64,000 nucleotides of DNA from Sediminimonas qiaohouensis DSM 21189 (GTDB lineage Bacteria > Pseudomonadota > Alphaproteobacteria > Rhodobacterales > Rhodobacteraceae). The translations under genes and the position numbers were made by a program. The stretch's first letter is position 1, and each line of letters starts with the position of its first letter. Location of the stretch: NCBI RefSeq assembly GCF_000423645.1, contig NZ_AUIJ01000003.1, forward strand, positions 62,001 to 126,000, read 5' to 3'. This document shows, piece by piece, positions 7,998 to 15,456 of the stretch. The notes under the pieces are model-generated. The model did not search any database. It had not been told where the DNA came from and saw only the letters and a program-made list of their open reading frames with translations.

Positions 7998-9194
7998 TCA
8001 GCGAGATCTCACGCGCTCCCTGACCGTGACGCGCCTCCTGACCTTGATCGCTTTCTGGAACGGGGTCGTCGACCCTTCATAATGATGGGTCTCGGGGTCG
8101 ATTTCGAGGTCCTCGCCGGGAGGCATTTCCATCTTCGCGCCACTCTGCGCCATAGCAATGACGTCTTCGTATCCTCCCCGCGGGGATGAGATGTGCACCG
8201 CCTCACGCGCTGCCACTTGTGCCTCCTGTTCCGTACGCGCCTCGGCGATCTTGCGCTTCTCCGCAGCGGCCTCGGCCTTGCGGGCCGCTTCCCGCTCCGC
8301 CGCAACCCGCTCAGACGCCTCGAGCCGCGCCCGCTCCCGTTCGAGAGCGCGGCGCTGCTCCCAGGCGACCCAGATCCCAGCGTTGTGCTTCCGGATTTCT
8401 TTCCGCGCCTTCACACGGCGCGGGTAGTTGGGCGCGGCGCCGTGGCTTGCCCTTGGCCCGACATGCGGTTGCACGACCAAACCGTCCGGCGCATGTCCTG
8501 CAGCCGCCATGGCTTCGTTGGACCGCAGGTCGATCCGCACATCCGCACCTACGCGCTTCAGGGCGGAGTTTGCGCGAATTTCCCACTCGTCCCGCATATT
8601 CTGGATTTCTTCAGGGCCGGTTCTGGCATGGTCCAGACATCGGATCTTCTCATTGAAAACTCCGGTGTCGCGGTCCTTCTTCCGATTAGATATCAGGATG
8701 TGCGCGTGGAAATTTCGGTTGGTGCGTGCGGGGTCCGAGAGGATGCCGAGATACTCTTCCCAGTCCATACTCCCCTGCCGATAGAGGCGCTCGACGCGCC
8801 TGCCGTCGTCACTGTCGTGAAACTTCGATGCGTGGATGACCCACTGCGCAGCCAGTCCATACCGGTCGGCCAAATTGCAGCAGTATCCATGGACAACCCG
8901 GCGCATCTCGTCGAGCGGCAGCTCGACAGGAAGCGCCACCTTGATCTCTCTTGCCAGCCGCGAGTTCTTGCGGGTTTCGGAGCGCTCGACCTGGTTCCAG
9001 AGGCGCTCAATGCCCCCGCTCCAGTTGACCGTCCCCTCCTCCAGCAGCCCGCCCCGGCGGGTGTAGGAGAAGGTCTGCCCGGTCCGCTCATCGTGCAGGC
9101 GGTAGCGCCCGATGTAGGCGGCCCGGGCAACGGCCCCGGCGGTCTTGCCACGAGTCAGTGGTGAGATGGAAAAATGGCATGCAGCGTGTCTCAT
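7998..9194 (-). CDS. MobA/MobL (MOBQ-type) relaxase
   Basis: 398 residues. The N-terminus HFSISPLTRGKTAGAVARAAY matches the start of the MobA/MobL family, which nicks oriT with a Tyr and leads the strand into the recipient. RLAREIKVALPVELPLDEMR is a conserved helix block, and NRNFHAHILIS near residue 163 is the histidine motif that binds the metal ion. The C-terminal third (about 270-345) is an Arg/Glu/Ala-rich coiled-coil tail. Candidate catalytic tyrosines lie near residues 27-45 (AAYIGRY, FSYTRRGG). The gene reads away from the oriT-like site and the MobC-like gene, the arrangement known for RSF1010. No primase domain is fused, so the relaxase is short compared with RSF1010 MobA. Confidence 0.85.
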   Translation of the reverse strand: MRHAACHFSISPLTRGKTAGAVARAAYIGRYRLHDERTGQTFSYTRRGGLLEEGTVNWSGGIERLWNQVERSETRKNSRLAREIKVALPVELPLDEMRRVVHGYCCNLADRYGLAAQWVIHASKFHDSDDGRRVERLYRQGSMDWEEYLGILSDPARTNRNFHAHILISNRKKDRDTGVFNEKIRCLDHARTGPEEIQNMRDEWEIRANSALKRVGADVRIDLRSNEAMAAAGHAPDGLVVQPHVGPRASHGAAPNYPRRVKARKEIRKHNAGIWVAWEQRRALERERARLEASERVAAEREAARKAEAAAEKRKIAEARTEQEAQVAAREAVHISSPRGGYEDVIAMAQSGAKMEMPPGEDLEIDPETHHYEGSTTPFQKAIKVRRRVTVRERVRSR

Positions 9195-9255
9195 GCCGAG
9201 GGAGATCAGGCCGCGGCCGGGATCCCGCTACGAAAAAAGGCCCGCTGCAGGCGCG

Positions 9256-9290
9256 CGGCAAACGGAGTTTGCGTAATTGCGCCTTCCGAC
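9256..9290 (+). other. oriT: Putative origin of transfer (oriT), RSF1010-like
   Basis: A 6-bp inverted repeat GCAAAC-GGA-GTTTGC (9258-9272) is followed at once by GTAATTGCGCCTT. RSF1010/IncQ oriT has a hairpin followed by TAAGTG/CGCCCT, with the nick after TAAGTG. By analogy the nick here would fall after TAATTG, between 9279 and 9280. It sits between the divergent relaxase and MobC-like genes. Confidence 0.7.
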
Positions 9291-9409
9291 CTCCTGGGTC
9301 GTCAGGTTCCGAAACCACCGCAATCATTCTTGGTCGCAAGAAACTTCGAGCGAAGCGCCGACCCGGGCACGACATCCCCTTCGAGATTCACGATGAAAGG
9401 AACCAAGGG

Positions 9410-9667
9410 ATGTCGCGAAGCCGAAAGATGATCGAGGCGCTGGATCGCGAGATCGAACAGAAGAAGGCACGCCGATCCGACCTGATGCAGAAAGCGAAGG
9501 AGGAAGAGAGGCGCGCCGAAACCCGCAGGAAGATCATCTATGGCGGCGCGTTCTTTGCTTACCTCGCCACGCTGTCTCCCGAGAACGAAAGGCGGGTGAA
9601 GGCGGCCATCGACGCCATGATCAAGAACCAGAGGGACCGTCAGTTTTTGGGGCTTTCAGACGAGTGA
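9410..9667 (+). CDS. MobC-like relaxosome accessory protein
   Basis: 85 residues, highly charged. The first half is a predicted coiled coil (MIEALDREIEQKKARRSDLM then KAKEEERRAETRRKI). It ends with YGGAFFAYLATLSPENERRVK and a short tail. Size, composition and position across oriT from the relaxase match MobC/TraC-type accessory proteins that help melt or bind oriT; assignment is mainly from context. The open frame extends upstream to 9158, across the oriT, but the ATG at 9410 follows AAGGAACCAAGGG and starts the charged domain, so it is preferred. Confidence 0.6.
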   Translation: MSRSRKMIEALDREIEQKKARRSDLMQKAKEEERRAETRRKIIYGGAFFAYLATLSPENERRVKAAIDAMIKNQRDRQFLGLSDE

Positions 9668-9744
9668 TCTCTAATCCGGCGGCGCCGTTGACGGTCTCCA
9701 TGGCGATCTGTATTGTCCAGAACAAATAACGAACAGGCGCCATT

Positions 9745-10692
9745 ATGAAGATCTTTGTTTCCTACTCCCACCGCGATGAGGGCACGCTGGAAAGGCTGAA
9801 GACCCACCTGTCTCCCCTTCGTCGGGATGGACGTATCGGAACCTGGTATGACCGCGAGATTCGGGCCGGCGGCGAAATCGGCGGGGAGATCTCGGCGGAG
9901 TTGGAGGCCTGCGACATAGTCTTCCTGCTCATCAGCCCCGATTTCCTGAACTCAGATTACTGCATGGACACCGAGATGACCCGGGCAATGGAGCGCCACG
10001 AGGAGGGAACAGCACGAGTAATCCCGATCATAGTGGAAGACTGCTACTGGAAGTCGAGCCCGTTCAAGAAGCTCAAGGCGCTGCCCAAGGACGGGAAGCC
10101 GATCAGCAATTGGACCAATGAGAACACCGCGTTCTTGAACATTGTCGAAGAAGTTGCACGCGTCCTCGATGACATGGAACAGGCGCCGGCGTCGGCGCAG
10201 CCGGAACCGGGGGGTGCAACCCGTTCGGGCGAGCCACCACGGAAGTATCGGGTCCAGCGGCACTTCGACGACATCGACCGGAGTGACTTCCGAGATCGAG
10301 CATTCGATGAGATCCGGAGCTATTTCGAGCAGGCAGCGGCCGAACTGGATGCCCTCGAGGAACTCCGTGGTCGGTTCACGGCGAGGTCCGACAAGAAATT
10401 CTCCTGCACCGTGGTGAATCGGAGCCGGATACAGGGCGGGACCGCGCACATTACTATTCGATGCTCGACGGGCGGCCACGGTTTCGGAGACATCTCCTAT
10501 GTCTACGCTGAAGACGCGGCGGACAATACTTCCAATGGCGGCTTCAACGTTGAGCACGATGAGTATGAGATGTTCCTGACGGCCACGATGAACTTCATGC
10601 GGGGCAACCAGGAAGATCGCATGACGCCGCATCAGGCGGCAGAGAGCCTTTGGACAGAATTCCTCGAGCAAGCGGGGGTGAGCCTTGCCTGA
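9745..10692 (+). CDS. TIR-domain defence protein
   Basis: 315 residues. Residues 1-135 form a TIR domain: KIFVSYSHRDE (strand A), WYDREIRAGGEIGGEI (BB loop), ACDIVFLLISPDFLNSDYC and the Glu near residue 77 (YCMDTEMTRA), which sits where the NADase catalytic Glu lies in enzymatic TIRs. Then comes VIPIIVEDCYW. A low-complexity linker (about 150-172) leads to an unrecognised C-terminal domain (about 180-315) with beta-rich KFSCTVVNRSRIQGGTAHIT and a helical end. Bacterial TIR proteins often act in antiphage defence by cleaving NAD+ when a partner senses infection. The C-terminal domain would be the sensor or oligomeriser here, by inference. The next gene overlaps its stop. Confidence 0.85.
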   Translation: MKIFVSYSHRDEGTLERLKTHLSPLRRDGRIGTWYDREIRAGGEIGGEISAELEACDIVFLLISPDFLNSDYCMDTEMTRAMERHEEGTARVIPIIVEDCYWKSSPFKKLKALPKDGKPISNWTNENTAFLNIVEEVARVLDDMEQAPASAQPEPGGATRSGEPPRKYRVQRHFDDIDRSDFRDRAFDEIRSYFEQAAAELDALEELRGRFTARSDKKFSCTVVNRSRIQGGTAHITIRCSTGGHGFGDISYVYAEDAADNTSNGGFNVEHDEYEMFLTATMNFMRGNQEDRMTPHQAAESLWTEFLEQAGVSLA

Positions 10693-10849
10693 GACGATCC
10701 CATTCCGGTGCAATAATTGCGGCCATCGTTTCTCGGCCGAGGTGCTGAGTGAAGACGAAAAACAAGAGGCTCGACAGGAAAAGCGGCCGACGTCCAGTAT
10801 TCATTGCCCGAAATGCAATCGGATCGATATTCGTCGCGGCTGGGAATGA
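10685..10849 (+). CDS. Small zinc-ribbon protein (54 residues, TTG start)
   Basis: A short frame starts at TTG 10685, inside the last eight bases of the TIR gene, and ends with TGA at 10849. It encodes LPETIPFRCNNCGHRFSAEV at the start and SIHCPKCNRIDIRRGWE at the end. The two CxxC pairs (CNNC and CPKC), about 35 residues apart, are a classic zinc ribbon. GGGGGTGAG upstream can serve as ribosome site. The overlap implies translational coupling to the TIR gene. It is absent from simple ATG-based calls because of the start codon and size. It may be a structural partner of TIR or of the following Mod; that is speculation. Confidence 0.6.
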   Translation: MPETIPFRCNNCGHRFSAEVLSEDEKQEARQEKRPTSSIHCPKCNRIDIRRGWE

Positions 10850-10945
10850 ATTCTACCTGATTGCTTCCCCCCGACACACTCATCCCCTATCCTGCCGACG
10901 ACGAGCCGGGCCGCGAAGATCCGGGTGGCAAGAAAAGGGACGGGC

Positions 10946-12514
10946 ATGCCGCTTCTGCACTGGTTGACGAGGGATGAGGATCTGCGGGCGGCGGATCGAG
11001 TGCCGTATCGGCTGCTCGACGAGGTGCCCGACCTGAGCTTCGGAGACGGCGACGAGGGGTTGCTGGTGCAGGGCGACAACCTCGAGGCGCTGAAGGCACT
11101 CTTGCCCTTCTACGCGGGCCGCGTGAAGTGCATCTACATTGACCCGCCCTACAACACCCGGTCGGCCTTCGAGCATTACGACGACAGCCTCGAGCACGCG
11201 AAGTGGCTGGCCATGGTCGTACCCCGCTTGATGCTGCTGCGCGAGTTCCTGAGCGAGGACGGGTCGATCTGGGTGTCGATCGATGATCGCGAAGGTCACT
11301 ACCTGAAGGTCGTCATGGACGAACTATTCGGCCGAAGGAATTTTCGGTGCACCTTCATCTGGAGGAAAGTGGACAGCCCGAACGATAACAAGGTCCCAAT
11401 TACACCGGACCATGAATTCGTTCTCGTCTATGAAAAGAATTCTGAGCAGGCTGGTTTCCGACAAAAGAGCGATGAAGGGCTCCTTGATTCTTATCGCGTG
11501 ACCGACGAAGAGCCGCGTCCCCACCGTGACCGCCTGATTAAGAAGAATGGAAAGAACTCTTTGCGGGCTGACAGACCGACAATGTTTTTTCCAATCGAAG
11601 CTCCAGATGGAACGGACGCATGGCCAATTCACGACGATGGGCGTGAAGCCAACTGGGCCTTCGGCAAGAAGGGAGTTGACCAACTGCGCAAGGAAGGCCG
11701 TCTTATCTGGAAGCAGCGAGAAAGGCAGGGCAAAATCGTCTGGGTTCCATACAGCCGAGAATTCGCGAGCAGTGATCCAAAACGTCCCAACGAGACCATA
11801 TGGACAAATGAACACACCACCCGGCAGGCGAAAGCTCACGCGAGAGAACTGCTCCCGAATGTACAGCCGATCGATACGATTAAACCAGAGAAGCTAATCT
11901 CGCGGATCCTCCATATCGCCACCACTCCTGGAGACCTCGTCCTCGACAGCTTCCTCGGCTCCGGCACCACGGCGGCCGTCGCGCACAAGATGGGCCGCCG
12001 ATGGATCGGGGTCGAGATGGGCGAGCATGCCCGCACCCACTGCGCCCTGCGCCTGCAGAAGGTCATCGAGGGCGAACAGGGCGGCATCTCGAAGGATGTC
12101 GGATGGGAGGGCGGCGGCGGCTTCCGCTTCTGCACCCTCGGCCCCGAGGTCTTCGACGAGGACGGCCGGATCGATCCGGCGATCCGCTTCGCCGACCTTG
12201 CCCGTCACGTCTGGTTCTCCGAGACCCGGCAACCGATGACCGACACGCCGGCCGGGCCTTTGCTCGGCGTCCATGACGAGCGTGCCGTGGCCCTGCTCTA
12301 CAACGGTATCCTGAAGGACCGCAGCGCCGGGGGCGGCAATGTCCTGACACGCGCAGTGCTGAAGCTGATCCGCGACGACCTCGCCGCGGTCGCGCCGGAC
12401 TTCGAGGGTGATCTGGTCGTCTACGGCGCCGCCTGCCGCCTGTCCGAAGCCACCCTGAAGGATCAGGGCATCCTGTTCCGCCAGACCCCTTACGACATCT
12501 CGGCGAGGACGTGA
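10946..12514 (+). CDS. Type III restriction-modification methyltransferase (Mod)
   Basis: 522 residues. This is an N6-adenine methyltransferase of the beta class: the catalytic motif CIYIDPPYNT (DPPY) is near residue 66, and the S-adenosylmethionine motif LVLDSFLGSGTTAAVAHKMG lies about 270 residues later. The middle (about residues 130-300) is the variable target-recognition region typical of Mod. In type III systems Mod2 gives specificity and modification, and with Res cuts unmodified DNA after translocation. ATG 10946 has AAGGGA six bases upstream; a GTG seven codons earlier is less likely. Res follows after two bases. The middle section (about 11330-11900) looks more AT-rich than the flanks, consistent with recombinational exchange of the recognition domain. 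Confidence 0.9.
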   Translation: MPLLHWLTRDEDLRAADRVPYRLLDEVPDLSFGDGDEGLLVQGDNLEALKALLPFYAGRVKCIYIDPPYNTRSAFEHYDDSLEHAKWLAMVVPRLMLLREFLSEDGSIWVSIDDREGHYLKVVMDELFGRRNFRCTFIWRKVDSPNDNKVPITPDHEFVLVYEKNSEQAGFRQKSDEGLLDSYRVTDEEPRPHRDRLIKKNGKNSLRADRPTMFFPIEAPDGTDAWPIHDDGREANWAFGKKGVDQLRKEGRLIWKQRERQGKIVWVPYSREFASSDPKRPNETIWTNEHTTRQAKAHARELLPNVQPIDTIKPEKLISRILHIATTPGDLVLDSFLGSGTTAAVAHKMGRRWIGVEMGEHARTHCALRLQKVIEGEQGGISKDVGWEGGGGFRFCTLGPEVFDEDGRIDPAIRFADLARHVWFSETRQPMTDTPAGPLLGVHDERAVALLYNGILKDRSAGGGNVLTRAVLKLIRDDLAAVAPDFEGDLVVYGAACRLSEATLKDQGILFRQTPYDISART

Positions 12515-12516
12515 CC

Positions 12517-15198
12517 ATGCAGCTCAAGACCTACCAGAAAGACACGCTGGATACGCTCGACGCTTTCTTCGCCCGTGCCCTCGCCACTGGCCCGTCCGAT
12601 GCCTTCCAGCACGCCGTGGAGGAGCAGGAGAAGCTTGCCCGGCTCGAGGGGTGGAAACCGGAGCCACGGGCCTACAAGTCGCTCGAGGCGCTTCCTGACG
12701 TGCCTTATGTCTGCCTGCGCCTGCCGACCGGCGGCGGCAAGACCCTGCTGGCGGCCGAGACGATCCGTCTGGCCACCCGCAGCTACCTGCGCCGGACCTG
12801 GCCCCTGACGCTCTGGTTCGTGCCGTCGGACGCAATCAAGACCCAGACGCTGGAGGCCTTGAAGGACCGGACGCATCCTTACCGTCGCAGGCTTGATGAA
12901 AATTTCGGCGGCCATGTCCGCGTCTTCGATATCACCGAGTTCGAGATGCTGCGCCCGCAGGACCTGTCGCGGTCGGCGTGCATTGTCGTCTCCACGATTC
13001 AGGCCTTTCGGGTGGCGAATACCTCCGGCCGCAAGGTCTATTCCCACCACGAAGAGCTGGAGCCCCATTTTTCCGGCGTGCCTACTGAGGGTATGGAGGT
13101 CGTCTCGCCCGAGGAAGCGGCCGAGAACGATATGCTGACCGAGGGGGCGGTGAAGTTTTCCTTTGCCAACCTGCTCTATCACCAGCGGCCCCTGATGATC
13201 GTGGACGAGGCGCACAACGCCGTATCAGGCCTGACCCGCGAGGTGCAGGCCCGAATCCGGCCGGCCGCCATCGTTGAGTTCACCGCGACACCGAAGAACC
13301 GCAACAATATCCTGCACTCCGTCACAGCGAGCGCGCTGAAGGACGAGGAGATGATCAAGCTCCCGATCCGTGTCCGGCCGCATGATGACTGGCGAGAGGC
13401 AGTCACGGGTGCCGTGGCGACGCGGAACATGCTGGAGGAGAAGGCGAAGAGGGACAGAGATCATATCCGGCCGGTGGTGCTCTACCAAGCGCAGGCGCGG
13501 AATGGTCACCCGACGGTGGCGGAGCTGAAGAAATACCTTATCGAAGAGAAGCTCATCCTGGAGGACCGGATCAAGATTGCCACCGGGGAGCAGCGCGAGC
13601 TGGACGGCGTCAACCTGCGTGATCCCGCGGAACAGACCCGCCACGTGATCACCGTGGACGCGTTGAAGGAGGGCTGGGACTGCCCCTCGGCCTATGTCCT
13701 CTGCGCTACCCAGAGGCTCCAGAGTCGGAGCGCTGTTGAGCAGCTTCTGGGGCGGGTCCTGCGGATGCCCTATGCGGCACGCCGGAAGGACGCGGCCCTG
13801 AACTGCGCCTACGCTCATGTCTCGGAGCCATCGTTCCGAGAGGCAGCCCAGGCGTTGACGGACAAGCTGATCGATATGGGGTTCACGGACGAGGAGGTGC
13901 GAGAGTCACTGAAGCCTCGTGGTGTGGAGCAGAATGACCAGGGGGAGCTCTTTGATCCGGATCCTGTACGTCCGAAGCCGGTCCTCCAGTTCACGGTTCC
14001 GGACAGCGAGGATGCTCGTGAGCGCCTCAATGGGATGCAAGATGCTGGCGTCGATTACATTCACCGCGATGACGGCACGTTGGTCGTCGGCGTCAAGGGT
14101 GAGGTGACCGACGAGGTCGCCCAAGGGGTCCGCGAGATGACTCCTGAGAAGGATCACGCCCACTTCGATGCCCAACTCAAAAAGCACCGGGCAACCGTTG
14201 AGGCCAGCCGCACGCTGGCCCAGAAAGGCTACGTCATCGAGATCCCCCAGCTTCTGGTGGAGATGGCGGGCGAGACCTTCCTCGCCGAGACCGACGCGAT
14301 CATGGAGCGCGTCGACTGGTCCTTGGATCGCCATCCCGCACGGCTGACTGAACAGGAGCTGAGCTTCCACCGGTCACAGGACGTCATCGAGATCGACCTC
14401 GAAGGCGAAAAGCTGGTTTACAGCCGCATGACTGAAGAGCAGCCGATCCTATCGGGCCTGCATGCTCCAACGGAAGCCGACCTCGAGGCATCGCTCGTAC
14501 AATGGCTGGAGCGGGAATGTCGGGTGCCGGACATACCCCAAGCCGAGATGCTGCCTTGGATCGCCGCCGTGGTGGTTGACCTTGTCACGAACAGGGAGGT
14601 CAGTATCCGGACACTGATCGACTGGCAGCACCAGATCGCGGCGCGCATCCGGTGGAAAATCCAGGCGATTCGCGACGAGGAAAAGACCCGAGCGCACCAG
14701 ATGGCTTTGTTCGATGATCAGGCGAAACCGACCTGGACCGACAGCCGCGTCGTTAGGTTCGACGACACGATCTACCAGAACGTTCCTACGCAAACGATCG
14801 GAGCCTTTCGGTTCAAGCGCCACTTGCTCGGGGCCGACCGGGCGCCGCTCATCGATGGAGACCTAAACGGCGAGGAATTCCAGTGTGCTTGGAGCCTCGA
14901 CAGCCTCGATGAGGTCGAGGTCTGGGTGCGGAACGTGGCGCGGCACCGCAATTCCTTTTCGCTGCCCCGGATCGGCCGGCGGTTCTACCCCGACTTCGTA
15001 GCGCGGCTCCGTGACGGCCGAATTTTCGTCGTTGAATACAAGGGCGAGCACCTCATCGGCGCTCCAGAGGCCCGCGAAAAGAACGCGATCGGAAATATCT
15101 GGGCCCGCACCACGGGAAACGTATTCCTCATGGTGCGCAAGGTGGCCCACGGCGTTGAGATGGCGGATCAGATGAGGAATGCAGTCGCGGCGAGTTGA
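12517..15198 (+). CDS. Type III restriction endonuclease subunit (Res)
   Basis: 893 residues. Superfamily 2 translocase: Walker A LPTGGGKTLLAAET near residue 70 and Walker B LMIVDEAHNAVSG (DEAH) near 230. IVEFTATPKNRN is motif III. The GWDCPSAYVLCATQRLQSRS and EQLLGRVLRMPY block is motifs V-VI. Near residue 825 RFYPDFVARLRDGRIFVVEYKG fits the PD-(D/E)xK nuclease active site. With Mod it forms the type III enzyme. The ATG at 12517 lies eight bases after GAGGA; a GTG at 12511 overlapping the mod stop is too close to that site. All motifs appear intact. Confidence 0.92.
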   Translation: MQLKTYQKDTLDTLDAFFARALATGPSDAFQHAVEEQEKLARLEGWKPEPRAYKSLEALPDVPYVCLRLPTGGGKTLLAAETIRLATRSYLRRTWPLTLWFVPSDAIKTQTLEALKDRTHPYRRRLDENFGGHVRVFDITEFEMLRPQDLSRSACIVVSTIQAFRVANTSGRKVYSHHEELEPHFSGVPTEGMEVVSPEEAAENDMLTEGAVKFSFANLLYHQRPLMIVDEAHNAVSGLTREVQARIRPAAIVEFTATPKNRNNILHSVTASALKDEEMIKLPIRVRPHDDWREAVTGAVATRNMLEEKAKRDRDHIRPVVLYQAQARNGHPTVAELKKYLIEEKLILEDRIKIATGEQRELDGVNLRDPAEQTRHVITVDALKEGWDCPSAYVLCATQRLQSRSAVEQLLGRVLRMPYAARRKDAALNCAYAHVSEPSFREAAQALTDKLIDMGFTDEEVRESLKPRGVEQNDQGELFDPDPVRPKPVLQFTVPDSEDARERLNGMQDAGVDYIHRDDGTLVVGVKGEVTDEVAQGVREMTPEKDHAHFDAQLKKHRATVEASRTLAQKGYVIEIPQLLVEMAGETFLAETDAIMERVDWSLDRHPARLTEQELSFHRSQDVIEIDLEGEKLVYSRMTEEQPILSGLHAPTEADLEASLVQWLERECRVPDIPQAEMLPWIAAVVVDLVTNREVSIRTLIDWQHQIAARIRWKIQAIRDEEKTRAHQMALFDDQAKPTWTDSRVVRFDDTIYQNVPTQTIGAFRFKRHLLGADRAPLIDGDLNGEEFQCAWSLDSLDEVEVWVRNVARHRNSFSLPRIGRRFYPDFVARLRDGRIFVVEYKGEHLIGAPEAREKNAIGNIWARTTGNVFLMVRKVAHGVEMADQMRNAVAAS

Positions 15199-15456
15199 CA
15201 AGGCCGACGTTGCTATAGAGATGTCATGGAAGGCGGGGAGCGGCCGTTCGCTGGTCTGGCGAACGATCCGAATGAAGTCGACGAAAACGGACACTCGCAG
15301 CAGAATTCTTTGCATGCCCTTTTCTCCGTCACGATGAGCCGGAAACCGTACCCTTGGCCGCGCGACATGAAAATTCGCCATGGAAATGGCGAAGGCTCGC
15401 ACTGAGCCGCTATGAGGGCTATAAAAATACAGCAAGCACACGGCATGAGATCAGAA

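Noticed and set aside
15213-15441. Minus-strand frame between res and the AAA_13 gene
   Set aside because: No ribosome site and no recognisable product; treated as intergenic with the promoter or leader of the ATPase gene.
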